The position numbers and the translations under genes were made by a program. Under the pieces are notes generated by a model, which saw only the letters and a list, made by a program, of their open reading frames with translations, made no database searches and was not told the DNA's origin. Positions 1-5,316 of a stretch of 10,622 nucleotides of DNA are shown here, piece after piece (the stretch's first letter is position 1; every line of letters begins with the position of its first letter). The stretch lies in assembly GCA_036723975.1 (NCBI GenBank), contig DAIMGJ010000030.1, positions 1 through 10,622 on the forward strand, written 5' to 3'. The stretch comes from JAILEN01 sp036723975. Its GTDB lineage: Bacteria; Bacillota; Clostridia; Lachnospirales; Lachnospiraceae.

Positions 1-1088
1 GTAAACCCTGCTTCATCAATCTCATAACTAAACTTGATTTTAGCATCTTTACACATGCTATTTATACGTTTAAATCCGCTTCCAAACTGCTCTATAGACT
101 TGCTTAAAAATAACATTTTAGCTATCTTTTCATTACGGATGGAAGATTGCAGATTCTTCTTAATATACTCTTCTGGTTTATGAGAACTTGCATATGTACC
201 AGGGCTATATATAGTAACTTTACTCGGATATATGCATATTTCATGATATGTTGATCCATTATAAATAGAATGTGCAAAACTGTTTGCTAGCGCTTCTCTG
301 ATAACTGCAACAGGTATTTCCGGAATCTCTGTACGCTCCATACCTATTATTTCATTTGCCCAGTGTATATTTTTAAAAATATACTGCTCTGCAATATCTA
401 AAAGGTTAATAATATTATCTTCAAATATCTGCATATCTAGAAAAGTTAGCTTCTCATCCGTAGCAAATATAGCAGCTTTCAACATCACAGGATTTTTCTT
501 GCCAAACAATACGTTTCCAGCATTATTTAAATGTGACCCTGATACAAGATCATATTTATCGAGAATTGTTGATGCACTATATTTTCCTTCTACTAATCGC
601 CCTGCAGCAATTGCTTTTTCACAAAACTTTTTAATTGCACCTTTATCCACGTCTATTTTTTGTGCATCAGATTCTGCCTTTTCCCATTTTTCTTTGTACT
701 CATTAGCAATAAAGAATCTTTTAAGTTCAGCTGGAGAGACTTCTCTATCTTCATCAGCAGTTCTTAAGTAATATCGTCCACTGGCAGAATAAGGCACCTC
801 ATTACCTTCAAATTCCACCTTGATAACATGTCTGTCATCCAAAATCTCTTCCGTAATAACCGGATAAATTTGCGGGCGTATGGATTCATATACTGCTCTT
901 GAGACATCTCTCAATGAAGATTCTGAAACATCTTGTCCTGTAGCATCTCCGTTTGGCTTTACACCAAAATATAGCGTACCAACTTTATGTTTATTCAAAA
1001 TAGAAGAAATCGAAACCATTCCTTCTTTTAATTCTCCTGTTGTCTTTTTGAACTCTATCGTCTCTGTCTCTTTACCTAAATTTTGCAT
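1..1088 (-). CDS. Schlafen AlbA_2-domain ATP-binding protein (partial, C-terminus off the left edge)
   Basis: The frame is open from an ATG at 1088 to the window edge (about 362 codons), preceded by a strong GGAGGAG ribosome binding site. The N-terminal part matches the AlbA_2/Schlafen nucleic-acid-binding domain: an early TIEFKK segment, then GTLYFGVKPNGDATGQ, and a region ending SGRYYLRTADEDREV. The later part matches the GHKL-like ATPase domain found in these RecG-C-terminal-like proteins: VIREALANSFAHS (N-box-like), VTIYSPG, then SSIRNEKIA and QFGSGFKRI. The family is usually annotated as ATP-binding or putative DNA/RNA-binding and often sits in accessory or defence regions; its substrate is generally unknown. 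The canonical HRDY of the ATPase motif reads AHSIY here. Its promoter lies in a repeat array, which suggests regulated or self-regulated expression. Family assignment is confident; the biological role is not. Confidence 0.85.
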   Translation of the reverse strand, partial: MQNLGKETETIEFKKTTGELKEGMVSISSILNKHKVGTLYFGVKPNGDATGQDVSESSLRDVSRAVYESIRPQIYPVITEEILDDRHVIKVEFEGNEVPYSASGRYYLRTADEDREVSPAELKRFFIANEYKEKWEKAESDAQKIDVDKGAIKKFCEKAIAAGRLVEGKYSASTILDKYDLVSGSHLNNAGNVLFGKKNPVMLKAAIFATDEKLTFLDMQIFEDNIINLLDIAEQYIFKNIHWANEIIGMERTEIPEIPVAVIREALANSFAHSIYNGSTYHEICIYPSKVTIYSPGTYASSHKPEEYIKKNLQSSIRNEKIAKMLFLSKSIEQFGSGFKRINSMCKDAKIKFSYEIDEAGF

Positions 1089-1113
1089 ATTCTCCTCCTA
1101 TCGAACTGCAAAA

Positions 1114-1141
1114 ATTATATCATATGTCACTGTAAATGTCA
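1114..1141 (-). promoter_or_regulatory. Extended -10 promoter of the Schlafen-type gene
   Basis: Reading the minus strand, TATAAT lies at 1119-1114 with TGA directly before it (extended -10). TGACAT at 1141-1136 is a good -35, with a 16-base spacer. The start codon is 26 bases downstream of the -10, leaving room for the AGGAGG site. The -35 is itself one copy of the repeated TGACAT motif, and another copy falls inside the spacer. Confidence 0.7.
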
Positions 1142-1173
1142 CTCAAAAATGTCACTGTAAATGTCACTCAAAA
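1124..1173. repeat. Perfect 2 x 25-bp tandem repeat over the promoter, four TGTCAC motifs
   Basis: Bases 1124-1148 and 1149-1173 are identical 25-mers. Each holds two copies of ATGTCACT, so the motif occurs four times at spacings of 12, 13 and 12 bases. On the minus strand this reads as four AGTGACAT boxes upstream of and within the promoter of the Schlafen-type gene. Near-helical phasing and promoter overlap make an operator array the likely role; the binding protein is unknown. Confidence 0.85.
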
Positions 1174-1175
1174 TT

Positions 1176-1216
1176 ATAAAAAGCCTGTACTGAGCAACAA
1201 TTCACAAGTACAGACT
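1176..1216 (-). terminator. Intrinsic terminator, minus strand
   Basis: In minus-strand RNA, 1216-1207 (AGTCTGTACT) pairs with 1191-1182 (AGTACAGGCT) over 10 bp including one G-U pair, with a 15-base loop, followed by a TTTTTATAATTTT tail. The same stem in plus-strand RNA has a C-A mismatch and a weaker tail. It would stop transcripts coming from the sortase remnant before the Schlafen-type promoter. Confidence 0.6.
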
Positions 1217-1240
1217 TTAAACTTCCTAAAATATAACAAC

Positions 1241-1264
1241 GGGCTGCGTCAGAAGATGCAGCCC
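1241..1264. terminator. Strong GC hairpin, possible terminator
   Basis: GGGCTGCGTC and GATGCAGCCC flank an AGAA loop. In plus-strand RNA all ten pairs form (one G-U); in minus-strand RNA one pair is lost. The plus-strand tail is only moderately T-rich (ATATTATTCCTTCTTT). No plus-strand gene ends just upstream, so it may be a relic or act with the minus-strand terminator at 1176-1216. Confidence 0.5.
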
Positions 1265-1283
1265 ATATTATTCCTTCTTTGCC

Positions 1284-1356
1284 GGTAAGGTTCCCGTCTT
1301 TTATAGTTCCCATTTATTTTATATGGTAGGGCTCCCATCTGATAAAGTTCCCATTT
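1284..1356. repeat. Degenerate tandem repeat, 32-bp unit at 41-bp period
   Basis: Bases 1284-1315 and 1325-1356 match at 26 of 32 positions (both start GGTA and end AGTTCCCATTT). Each unit carries two TCCC cores. The stretch lies in the 366 bases between the Schlafen-type gene and the sortase remnant, where no convincing gene is seen. Origin unknown; it could be eroded coding sequence with a repeated peptide or an intergenic repeat family. Confidence 0.6.
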
Positions 1357-1454
1357 CGCTTGGCAAGGAAACCAATCACATCCCTTTAGATGTACCTAAA
1401 TCATAAACCGTATAGACCCTAATATCAAGCCATTTGTGGCATTTCGTCATCATT

Positions 1455-1862
1455 TTACTGGTTCCACATATGCTCATCTACCCTCACAGCACTTACTGTA
1501 AATCTCACATCTGAGTCGTAGAAGCACGTAGATAGTGTAACGATGTGTGTCTCATCATCAACGTCTATATCTGCATCCACATAGCTACCTTGACATATAG
1601 TATTATCAACAAACTCCTTAAAATCATTGTCCACATACTTCCAAGTGGTATAGATTCCACCAGTCAGGGTACTGACATCCTTATATGCGAATATTTCATA
1701 GCGATAAGCACCGCTCTCTGTGATCAGCTGAAAATGTCTATGATTTTCAAAATAATCCTCTTCTGTCTTGTAATATATTAGTTTTCCAAACATGGATAAA
1801 TTTCGCATATTGTGACCATAGATTAAAGTATGTACATCGTCTAAATCAGGACTATTTAGGAG
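1455..1862 (-). pseudogene. Class B sortase, N-terminally truncated remnant
   Basis: The frame open from 1862 to 1455 encodes the catalytic half of a class B sortase. TLIYGHNMRN at about 1830-1800 carries the catalytic His and lies upstream of the first ATG (1808). VTLSTC carries the catalytic Cys, and DVRFTVSAVRV near the C-terminus carries the catalytic Arg. Sortase B enzymes are membrane-anchored transpeptidases that fix proteins to peptidoglycan, normally about 220-280 residues with an N-terminal membrane anchor. Here sequence matching the family stops at about residue NSPDLDD, and an in-frame TGA lies at 1865-1863. The signal/anchor and first strands are therefore lost. The ATG at 1808 would give a protein without the catalytic His, and no ribosome binding site precedes it. 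Such sortases are common on integrative conjugative elements of Clostridia, so this is probably mobile-element debris. Confidence 0.8.
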
Positions 1863-1918
1863 TCAGCTTTTATACATTATCTGACCCTGATGTTGCAAAT
1901 ATATTCAGTGCACTTCAT

Positions 1919-2320
1919 GTGCTATTTGACATCGAATGGGCATACGGACTACGACCTACTATAAAAGATGGGGAATTATGTCTCAAATTTGAAGAACGGT
2001 TTCCAAGTGCTGGCCCCCGTCCACAGGAAGACCTTGATAACTTTCGAAAGATGGTTGAGTATTGGGCACATTTACGAGACAAGCTAGAAGATGATAAAAT
2101 ATCAGAAACGGAATATTATCTTAAAAAGGTTAAATACCCAATGAACCCGACATGCCCAAATAAAGAGTATACTGTTTCGTTGAATCTTGATGATGACGAC
2201 CATCTACTGGTTCAGAAAATGAATGAAGATGACAATGCAGAAGAAACTGCCGAATTGTTAAAAGACCTGTTTCCGAATTTCTCTTATGTGAAGAGGAAAA
2301 GGAAGCCAAAGAAGGAATAA
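1919..2320 (+). CDS. Unrecognised acidic protein, probably the 3' part of a truncated gene
   Basis: I do not recognise the family. The frame gives 133 codons from a GTG at 1919, with no Shine-Dalgarno site before it. Protein-like sequence continues upstream in the same frame without a stop (SFYTLSDPDVANIFSALH, starting near 1862), and no ATG is present there. The natural start therefore seems to have been lost at the junction with the sortase remnant near 1860. The product is rich in Asp, Glu and Lys, has an acidic run (LDDDDH) and ends in a basic tail (KRKRKPKKE). It has no signal peptide or membrane segment. It ends 46 bases before the DarT gene, on the same strand, so read-through into the toxin operon is possible. 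It may be a remnant of the same mobile element as the sortase. Confidence 0.5.
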   Translation: MLFDIEWAYGLRPTIKDGELCLKFEERFPSAGPRPQEDLDNFRKMVEYWAHLRDKLEDDKISETEYYLKKVKYPMNPTCPNKEYTVSLNLDDDDHLLVQKMNEDDNAEETAELLKDLFPNFSYVKRKRKPKKE

Positions 2321-2330
2321 AAATATAACA

Positions 2331-2358
2331 TAGTATTACATTCTTAACGACAATACTA
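2331..2358 (+). promoter_or_regulatory. Inverted repeat upstream of the DarT gene, candidate operator
   Basis: TAGTATT (2331-2337) and AATACTA (2352-2358) form a perfect 7-bp inverted repeat with a 14-base spacer, ending 8 bases before the first possible DarT start. It has no T-tract, so it is not an intrinsic terminator. A clear -35/-10 pair was not found, so the promoter position is unresolved. Operator function is inferred from position only. Confidence 0.35.
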
Positions 2359-2366
2359 AGAAAGGA

Positions 2367-3326
2367 ATGAAAAGATTTATGATGGAATTATCTGATAACA
2401 TTCATATACAATGTTCAAGATGCAACCACAAGTTCATAATCGATAAAGATTTCTATGAACCTAATATTAGTTACTATGATCATGGCACTAATGGAATGGG
2501 AGAAGAAATCGAGTATTCAATAGAAGATGATATTAAATGTGAAATCTGCAACAATAATATTTCTTTCAAAATATCCGGTAGTGAATATCCCATAGGTGCC
2601 TTCAATTCTTCTGACCATAGCATTAGTGGAGCTACATTTGTTAACAATCCTAAATTTGAAATTATATATTTCCTGGAAAACGATTTAGATTGTCAAGACG
2701 AATATAACAATCTAAACGATTTTTTATGCAAAAATCAAATTGATACACTTTACCATTTTACAAGAGTTGAAAATCTTGCAAACATCATTAATTATGGTCT
2801 TGTACCCCGTAACATCATTGAAAGCAATAATATAGATAGCCATTTCAATGATGAATGGCGCTACGATAATTGCACAGACGCAAACTGCTTATCTATTGAA
2901 TTCCCTAATTATAAAATGTTTTATAGCTTAAGGATGTCTGAACCAAATACAAAATGGGTGGTTATTAAATTAAAAATACAGATTCTATTCGATTTCAAAT
3001 GTGCATATTGTTGGACTAACGCAGGTGATTCAAGTATGTATACAAGATCTCTGCAATCTCGCATGGGAGTGGCTGCTTTTATTGACTTATATAATAATCA
3101 TCCCGGATATCCCAAAAGGGAAGATACCAAAATAAAGGACTGGTATCCAACTAATCCTCAAGCTGAAATACTTGTCTTTGGTACTATCCCAATCAAATAT
3201 ATTGATTGCATTTATTTTCAAGATTATGAAACTTTATCTGCCTTTAAAGATATAGTTCCTGACAATATAACCGCAAAAGTACATAACCGAGTGTTTAGTT
3301 ATCGCTCTGATTGGAATTTTTGGTAG
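2367..3326 (+). CDS. darT: DarT-family DNA ADP-ribosyltransferase toxin (DUF4433) with N-terminal Cys-pair extension
   Basis: DarT enzymes use NAD+ to attach ADP-ribose to bases of single-stranded DNA, blocking replication; they are toxins of toxin-antitoxin and anti-phage systems. Residues about 127-290 of this 319-residue protein carry the family pattern: LYHFTRVENLANII with an NAD-contacting His (H130) and YGLVPR, then CLSIEFPNYKMFYSLR, WVVIKLKIQIL, a CAYCWTNAG segment, and NPQAEILVFGTIPIKYI, whose Glu (E267) aligns by motif with the catalytic Glu. The first 125 residues are an extension with C16-x2-C19 and C58-x2-C61, which looks like a zinc ribbon. No signal peptide or membrane segment is present, so it should be cytoplasmic. 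The start is uncertain: ATG 2367 sits right against AAAGGA, while ATGs at 2379 and 2382 are spaced slightly too far. The stop codon lies inside the next gene's ribosome binding site, indicating one operon with the NADAR gene. Base specificity (T or G) cannot be read from sequence; the partner suggests guanine. Confidence 0.82.
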   Translation: MKRFMMELSDNIHIQCSRCNHKFIIDKDFYEPNISYYDHGTNGMGEEIEYSIEDDIKCEICNNNISFKISGSEYPIGAFNSSDHSISGATFVNNPKFEIIYFLENDLDCQDEYNNLNDFLCKNQIDTLYHFTRVENLANIINYGLVPRNIIESNNIDSHFNDEWRYDNCTDANCLSIEFPNYKMFYSLRMSEPNTKWVVIKLKIQILFDFKCAYCWTNAGDSSMYTRSLQSRMGVAAFIDLYNNHPGYPKREDTKIKDWYPTNPQAEILVFGTIPIKYIDCIYFQDYETLSAFKDIVPDNITAKVHNRVFSYRSDWNFW

Positions 3327-3339
3327 GAGGAAAAAAATT

Positions 3340-4044
3340 ATGGCTATAAGACCTGTATTTGTTGTATCTGATGAACAACAACTTTTTATAAAAGAAAATG
3401 TAGAATTTCAATTCTTTAGTGGCTTTTCAGAGCAGCAGAAAAAGAAGAGTATCAACAGTTTACATCAAGCTTATTTAAATAATAATAAAACAGCTAAAAT
3501 ACTTGAAATCTCAAGCAAATCGGAAGCAGAATTGGGAGTAAAGTTAAGTGCATTTAATTTAATGATTACTACTAAATCAGACAAAACTTTTTCTGTAGAA
3601 TCAGCTTTTCAATCAAGCAAAGTTTTTGAACATGGAGGTCCATACAAAGATCTTTTACTTGTATCTTCACGCCAAGCAAAAAAAGATGACAGATTAAAAA
3701 ATAGTGGTAAATTAATTGCTTTTCAAATAGACGGAAAAACTTTCAGCACTGAACCCAAAACATATTTTTACAACTGGCTGTACATTAACGCCTTACATCT
3801 ACATGATGACTTATCAGAAAAAGTACTATATTATGACGCCTTTACTGATATTGAATTCAATCCACAAAAGTCGATTAATTGTCAAGCAGAAGCTGTAGCA
3901 ATTTATGTTTCACTGCATAGGCAAGGATTATTGAAAGATGCATTAAAAGGGAAAGACGAATTTCTAGAAATAGTTTATCCTACTTATAACCAAACAACAA
4001 ATATTGTTAATCAACAAATGAGCATATTTGATCTTTTGCAATAA
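3340..4044 (+). CDS. NADAR-family antitoxin (DarT-associated, DUF6977-like)
   Basis: This 234-residue protein matches the NADAR-type family found next to DarT. Conserved-looking segments in order: VEFQFFSGFS (about 21-30), KILEISSKS (53-61), LGVKLSAFNL (65-74), FSVESAFQSSKVFEHGGPY (84-102, the NADAR core), EPKTYFYNWLYINAL (about 138-152), then YDAFTDIEFNP and SINCQAEAVAIYVSLH (about 178-193). NADAR domains remove ADP-ribose from modified guanine, so this protein would reverse damage made by the upstream DarT, in place of the macrodomain protein DarG used by other DarT systems. The ATG at 3340 follows TAGGAGG by 9 bases; the TAG of that motif is the DarT stop, implying translational coupling. 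No membrane segment. It is the last gene of the operon, and no canonical plus-strand terminator was found directly after it. Family assignment is strong; antitoxin role is by analogy. Confidence 0.82.
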   Translation: MAIRPVFVVSDEQQLFIKENVEFQFFSGFSEQQKKKSINSLHQAYLNNNKTAKILEISSKSEAELGVKLSAFNLMITTKSDKTFSVESAFQSSKVFEHGGPYKDLLLVSSRQAKKDDRLKNSGKLIAFQIDGKTFSTEPKTYFYNWLYINALHLHDDLSEKVLYYDAFTDIEFNPQKSINCQAEAVAIYVSLHRQGLLKDALKGKDEFLEIVYPTYNQTTNIVNQQMSIFDLLQ

Positions 4045-4085
4045 AAAAATAATCCCAAAATTATTGTCATTTGATTGTCACTCAA

Positions 4086-4131
4086 CCAAAAACGAGCCAA
4101 GAAACGCCGTAAATTTGGCATTTCTTGGCTC
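4086..4131 (-). terminator. Long hairpin with T-tract, minus-strand terminator
   Basis: GAGCCAAGAAA (4094-4104) pairs perfectly with TTTCTTGGCTC (4121-4131) over 11 bp. After one mismatch, three further pairs (GCC/GGC) close a loop at 4109-4116. On the minus strand the stem is followed by GTTTTTGG, a fair terminator tail; on the plus strand no T-run follows. It points toward the NADAR gene and could limit antisense transcription into the DarT operon. Confidence 0.6.
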
Positions 4132-4139
4132 ATGTATGT

Positions 4140-4186
4140 CAGAAGGCACCCTCCTATATCGTCCAGAAGGCACTTTGCTTTATCGT
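4140..4186. repeat. Imperfect 23-bp direct repeat
   Basis: Bases 4140-4162 and 4164-4186 match at 19 of 23 positions (both begin CAGAAGGCAC and end TATCGT). In one plus-strand frame this reads as a doubled EGTLLYR peptide, but that frame has no other sign of being a gene. Function unknown. Confidence 0.6.
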
Positions 4187-4200
4187 GTAGCTCACCAGCA

Positions 4201-4305
4201 GAGGCAGAGCAAAAATCTAACACATCATCACCATCAGTCACCTTCAGCACAAATTCTGAAACGCTTGGAAATGCTTTATTTTAAGGGATTATTAGGCTCT
4301 GCCTC
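4201..4305. repeat. 10-bp inverted repeat bounding a 105-bp segment
   Basis: GAGGCAGAGC at 4201-4210 is exactly inverted as GCTCTGCCTC at 4296-4305. The 85 bases between show no gene. It could be the ends of a tiny non-autonomous element, but no flanking target duplication was recognised, and a 10-bp inverted match could be chance. Confidence 0.3.
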
Positions 4306-4320
4306 CGTACACTTTTGGTA

Positions 4321-4358
4321 CAAAAAAACAGACCCTAATCTTCTTAATCAAGGTCTGT
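4321..4358 (-). terminator. Intrinsic terminator, minus strand
   Basis: In minus-strand RNA ACAGACC (4358-4352) pairs with GGTCTGT (4334-4328), with a 17-base loop, followed by a run of seven T at 4328-4322. It would end a transcript reading leftward from the toxin-antitoxin pair or from a small RNA starting within 4360-4600. Confidence 0.7.
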
Positions 4359-4543
4359 CTTATTATCTTTATGAGGATAAATTTAATTGTCCTTTTGAGG
4401 CTAATGGAGTTTGCCCTGCAACAATGTACATCATTCCATCTCTAGGATTTCATCCCTGTCTCTGGTTGCTTATCATTGCAAAATCGTTAATTTTCAGGGA
4501 TTTCTCCCCCTGTCTTATTTGTCATATTCGTGAGTTTCAAGTG

Positions 4544-4575
4544 AAAAGGTATCAATTTTCTAAGTGACTGATACC
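4544..4575 (-). terminator. Weak hairpin after the toxin gene, minus strand
   Basis: GGTATCA (4575-4569) and TGATACC (4554-4548) form a 7-bp stem with a 14-base loop, followed on the minus strand by TTTTCACTT. It lies about 57 bases past the toxin stop, a natural place for the operon terminator, but the T-run is short. Confidence 0.4.
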
Positions 4576-4631
4576 TGCTGACGCTTCGTTTTTACTTCCT
4601 TTCACCTCTTGTCACACGAGTAAGTATATTC

Positions 4632-4949
4632 TTAAAGGCCACGAATAATACTTAAATAGTCTTGCCTCTGATCTACAACAGCATACACCGTTACGACCTT
4701 TTTGTCATCATCCACCTTATAAAAGACAAGATCCTTTTCTAATATCAACACCAAATATCCTTGGCGCTTTAATACATTGTATCTTGGTTGTACACCGATG
4801 TATGGATTATCTCCCAGATTCATAATCGATTCTTCCAAATAATCCAATTTTTCAAGTGCTACATCGTTTCCAAAGTTCTCCGCAATAAATAGAACCATTT
4901 TACGAATCAGAGAGTCGGCTGTATCCGTTCTTTCAACTCTATACTTCAA
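4632..4949 (-). CDS. RelE/ParE-family toxin
   Basis: The product (105 residues, starting LKYRVERTDTADSL) has the size and pattern of RelE/ParE toxins: an N-terminal strand, a helical hairpin (LIRKMVLFIAENFG, then ALEKLDYLEESIMNLG), and C-terminal strands (YLVLILEKDLVFYKVD, VVTVYAVVDQRQDY). RelE types cut mRNA on the ribosome and ParE types poison DNA gyrase; the sequence does not decide which. I chose the TTG at 4949 because AAGGAGG lies 6 bases before it. The ATG at 4982 has no ribosome binding site and lies within the antitoxin. The TTG start overlaps the antitoxin's last codons by 11 bases, a typical coupled toxin-antitoxin layout in which the rare start keeps toxin output low. It is the second gene of a two-gene operon. 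Confidence 0.85.
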   Translation of the reverse strand: MKYRVERTDTADSLIRKMVLFIAENFGNDVALEKLDYLEESIMNLGDNPYIGVQPRYNVLKRQGYLVLILEKDLVFYKVDDDKKVVTVYAVVDQRQDYLSIIRGL

Positions 4950-5229
4950 GCCTGCCCTCCTTAAGCATCTTTCGTAAATCATCGAATGTATCCTTAATCG
5001 GAGCTACTCTTCCACATTTAACATCTTCATCAGCTTCAGCCAAAATCTCTAAGAGTTCTATTCTGGCCTTCATTCTCTTGTATTCTTCATATCCAAGAGA
5101 AACGGTATCGCCTCTTCCGTTTACTGTAATAATAACAGCCTCGTTATTCTCACGGCACTGCTTTGATACTTCGTTATAATGATTTCTAAGATCCGCTGAT
5201 GGACGAATAGTTTCTTGTAATGAATACAT
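4939..5229 (-). CDS. Phd/YefM-family antitoxin
   Basis: The 96-residue product has the Phd/YefM DNA-binding N-terminus: IRPSADLRNHYNEVSKQC at residues about 8-25, then AVIITVNGRGDTVSLGYEEY, where the family's strand pair binds the operator. The C-terminal half is an acidic, flexible toxin-neutralising tail. ATG 5229 is preferred: GGAGGT lies 7 bases upstream and the family begins at this point; an in-frame GTG at 5238 lies inside that ribosome binding site. The antitoxin precedes and overlaps its toxin. These antitoxins repress their own promoter, and the inverted repeat over the -10 immediately upstream is a ready operator. Confidence 0.9.
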   Translation of the reverse strand: MYSLQETIRPSADLRNHYNEVSKQCRENNEAVIITVNGRGDTVSLGYEEYKRMKARIELLEILAEADEDVKCGRVAPIKDTFDDLRKMLKEGRLEV

Positions 5230-5248
5230 CGGAATCACCTCCGTTCTT

Positions 5249-5286
5249 TATAGACATATTATATCACGCTGTGTCTATACCTTCAA
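5249..5286 (-). promoter_or_regulatory. Promoter and palindromic operator of the antitoxin-toxin operon
   Basis: On the minus strand TTGAAG (5286-5281) and TATAAT (5263-5258) are separated by 17 bases. A perfect inverted repeat TATAGACA/TGTCTATA (5249-5256 and 5272-5279) encloses the -10 box within its 15-base spacer. Binding there would block RNA polymerase, fitting Phd/YefM autorepression. Confidence 0.8.
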
Positions 5287-5316
5287 CCTGTTTTTTTGCA
5301 CTAAATCTTCGTGATT

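Larger units (their letters stand above)
4045..4631. other. Gene-poor interval with hairpins and small repeats
   Basis: About 590 bases between the NADAR gene and the ParE-like toxin. Open frames exist on both strands (plus 4028-4567, minus 4250-4011), but neither has a ribosome binding site or recognisable domain, and the plus frame overlaps the end of the NADAR gene. The interval holds three minus-strand hairpins with T-rich tails, a 23-bp imperfect direct repeat and a 10-bp inverted repeat. It may contain a small RNA or eroded mobile sequence. Confidence 0.5.

Noticed and set aside
1124..1173. CRISPR-like array
   Set aside because: The repeats are directly adjacent 25-mers without spacers and there are only two; no cas genes are in the window.
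499..1179. Plus-strand frames opposite the Schlafen-type gene
   Set aside because: They are antisense shadows of the minus-strand gene, which has clear domains and a ribosome binding site.
1545..1781. Plus-strand frame opposite the sortase remnant
   Set aside because: The opposite strand carries recognisable sortase motifs; this frame has neither motifs nor a ribosome binding site.
4011..4250. Minus-strand open frame of 79 codons after the NADAR gene
   Set aside because: Its start is a GTG without ribosome binding site, it crosses the long hairpin at 4094-4131 and runs into the NADAR gene in antisense. No family recognised. It could be an eroded fragment but cannot be supported as a gene.
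4360..4470. Possible cyclic-di-GMP riboswitch on the minus strand (GGGCAAAC-like segment)
   Set aside because: Only a short resemblance to the first part of the motif is present; the remaining conserved core segments were not found and no gene follows in the right place.
4028..4567. Plus-strand open frame of 179 codons with a doubled EGTLLYR peptide
   Set aside because: It overlaps the NADAR gene end, lacks a ribosome binding site, and spans three hairpins and terminators of the other strand. The doubled peptide follows from a short DNA repeat. Composition does not look like a real protein.
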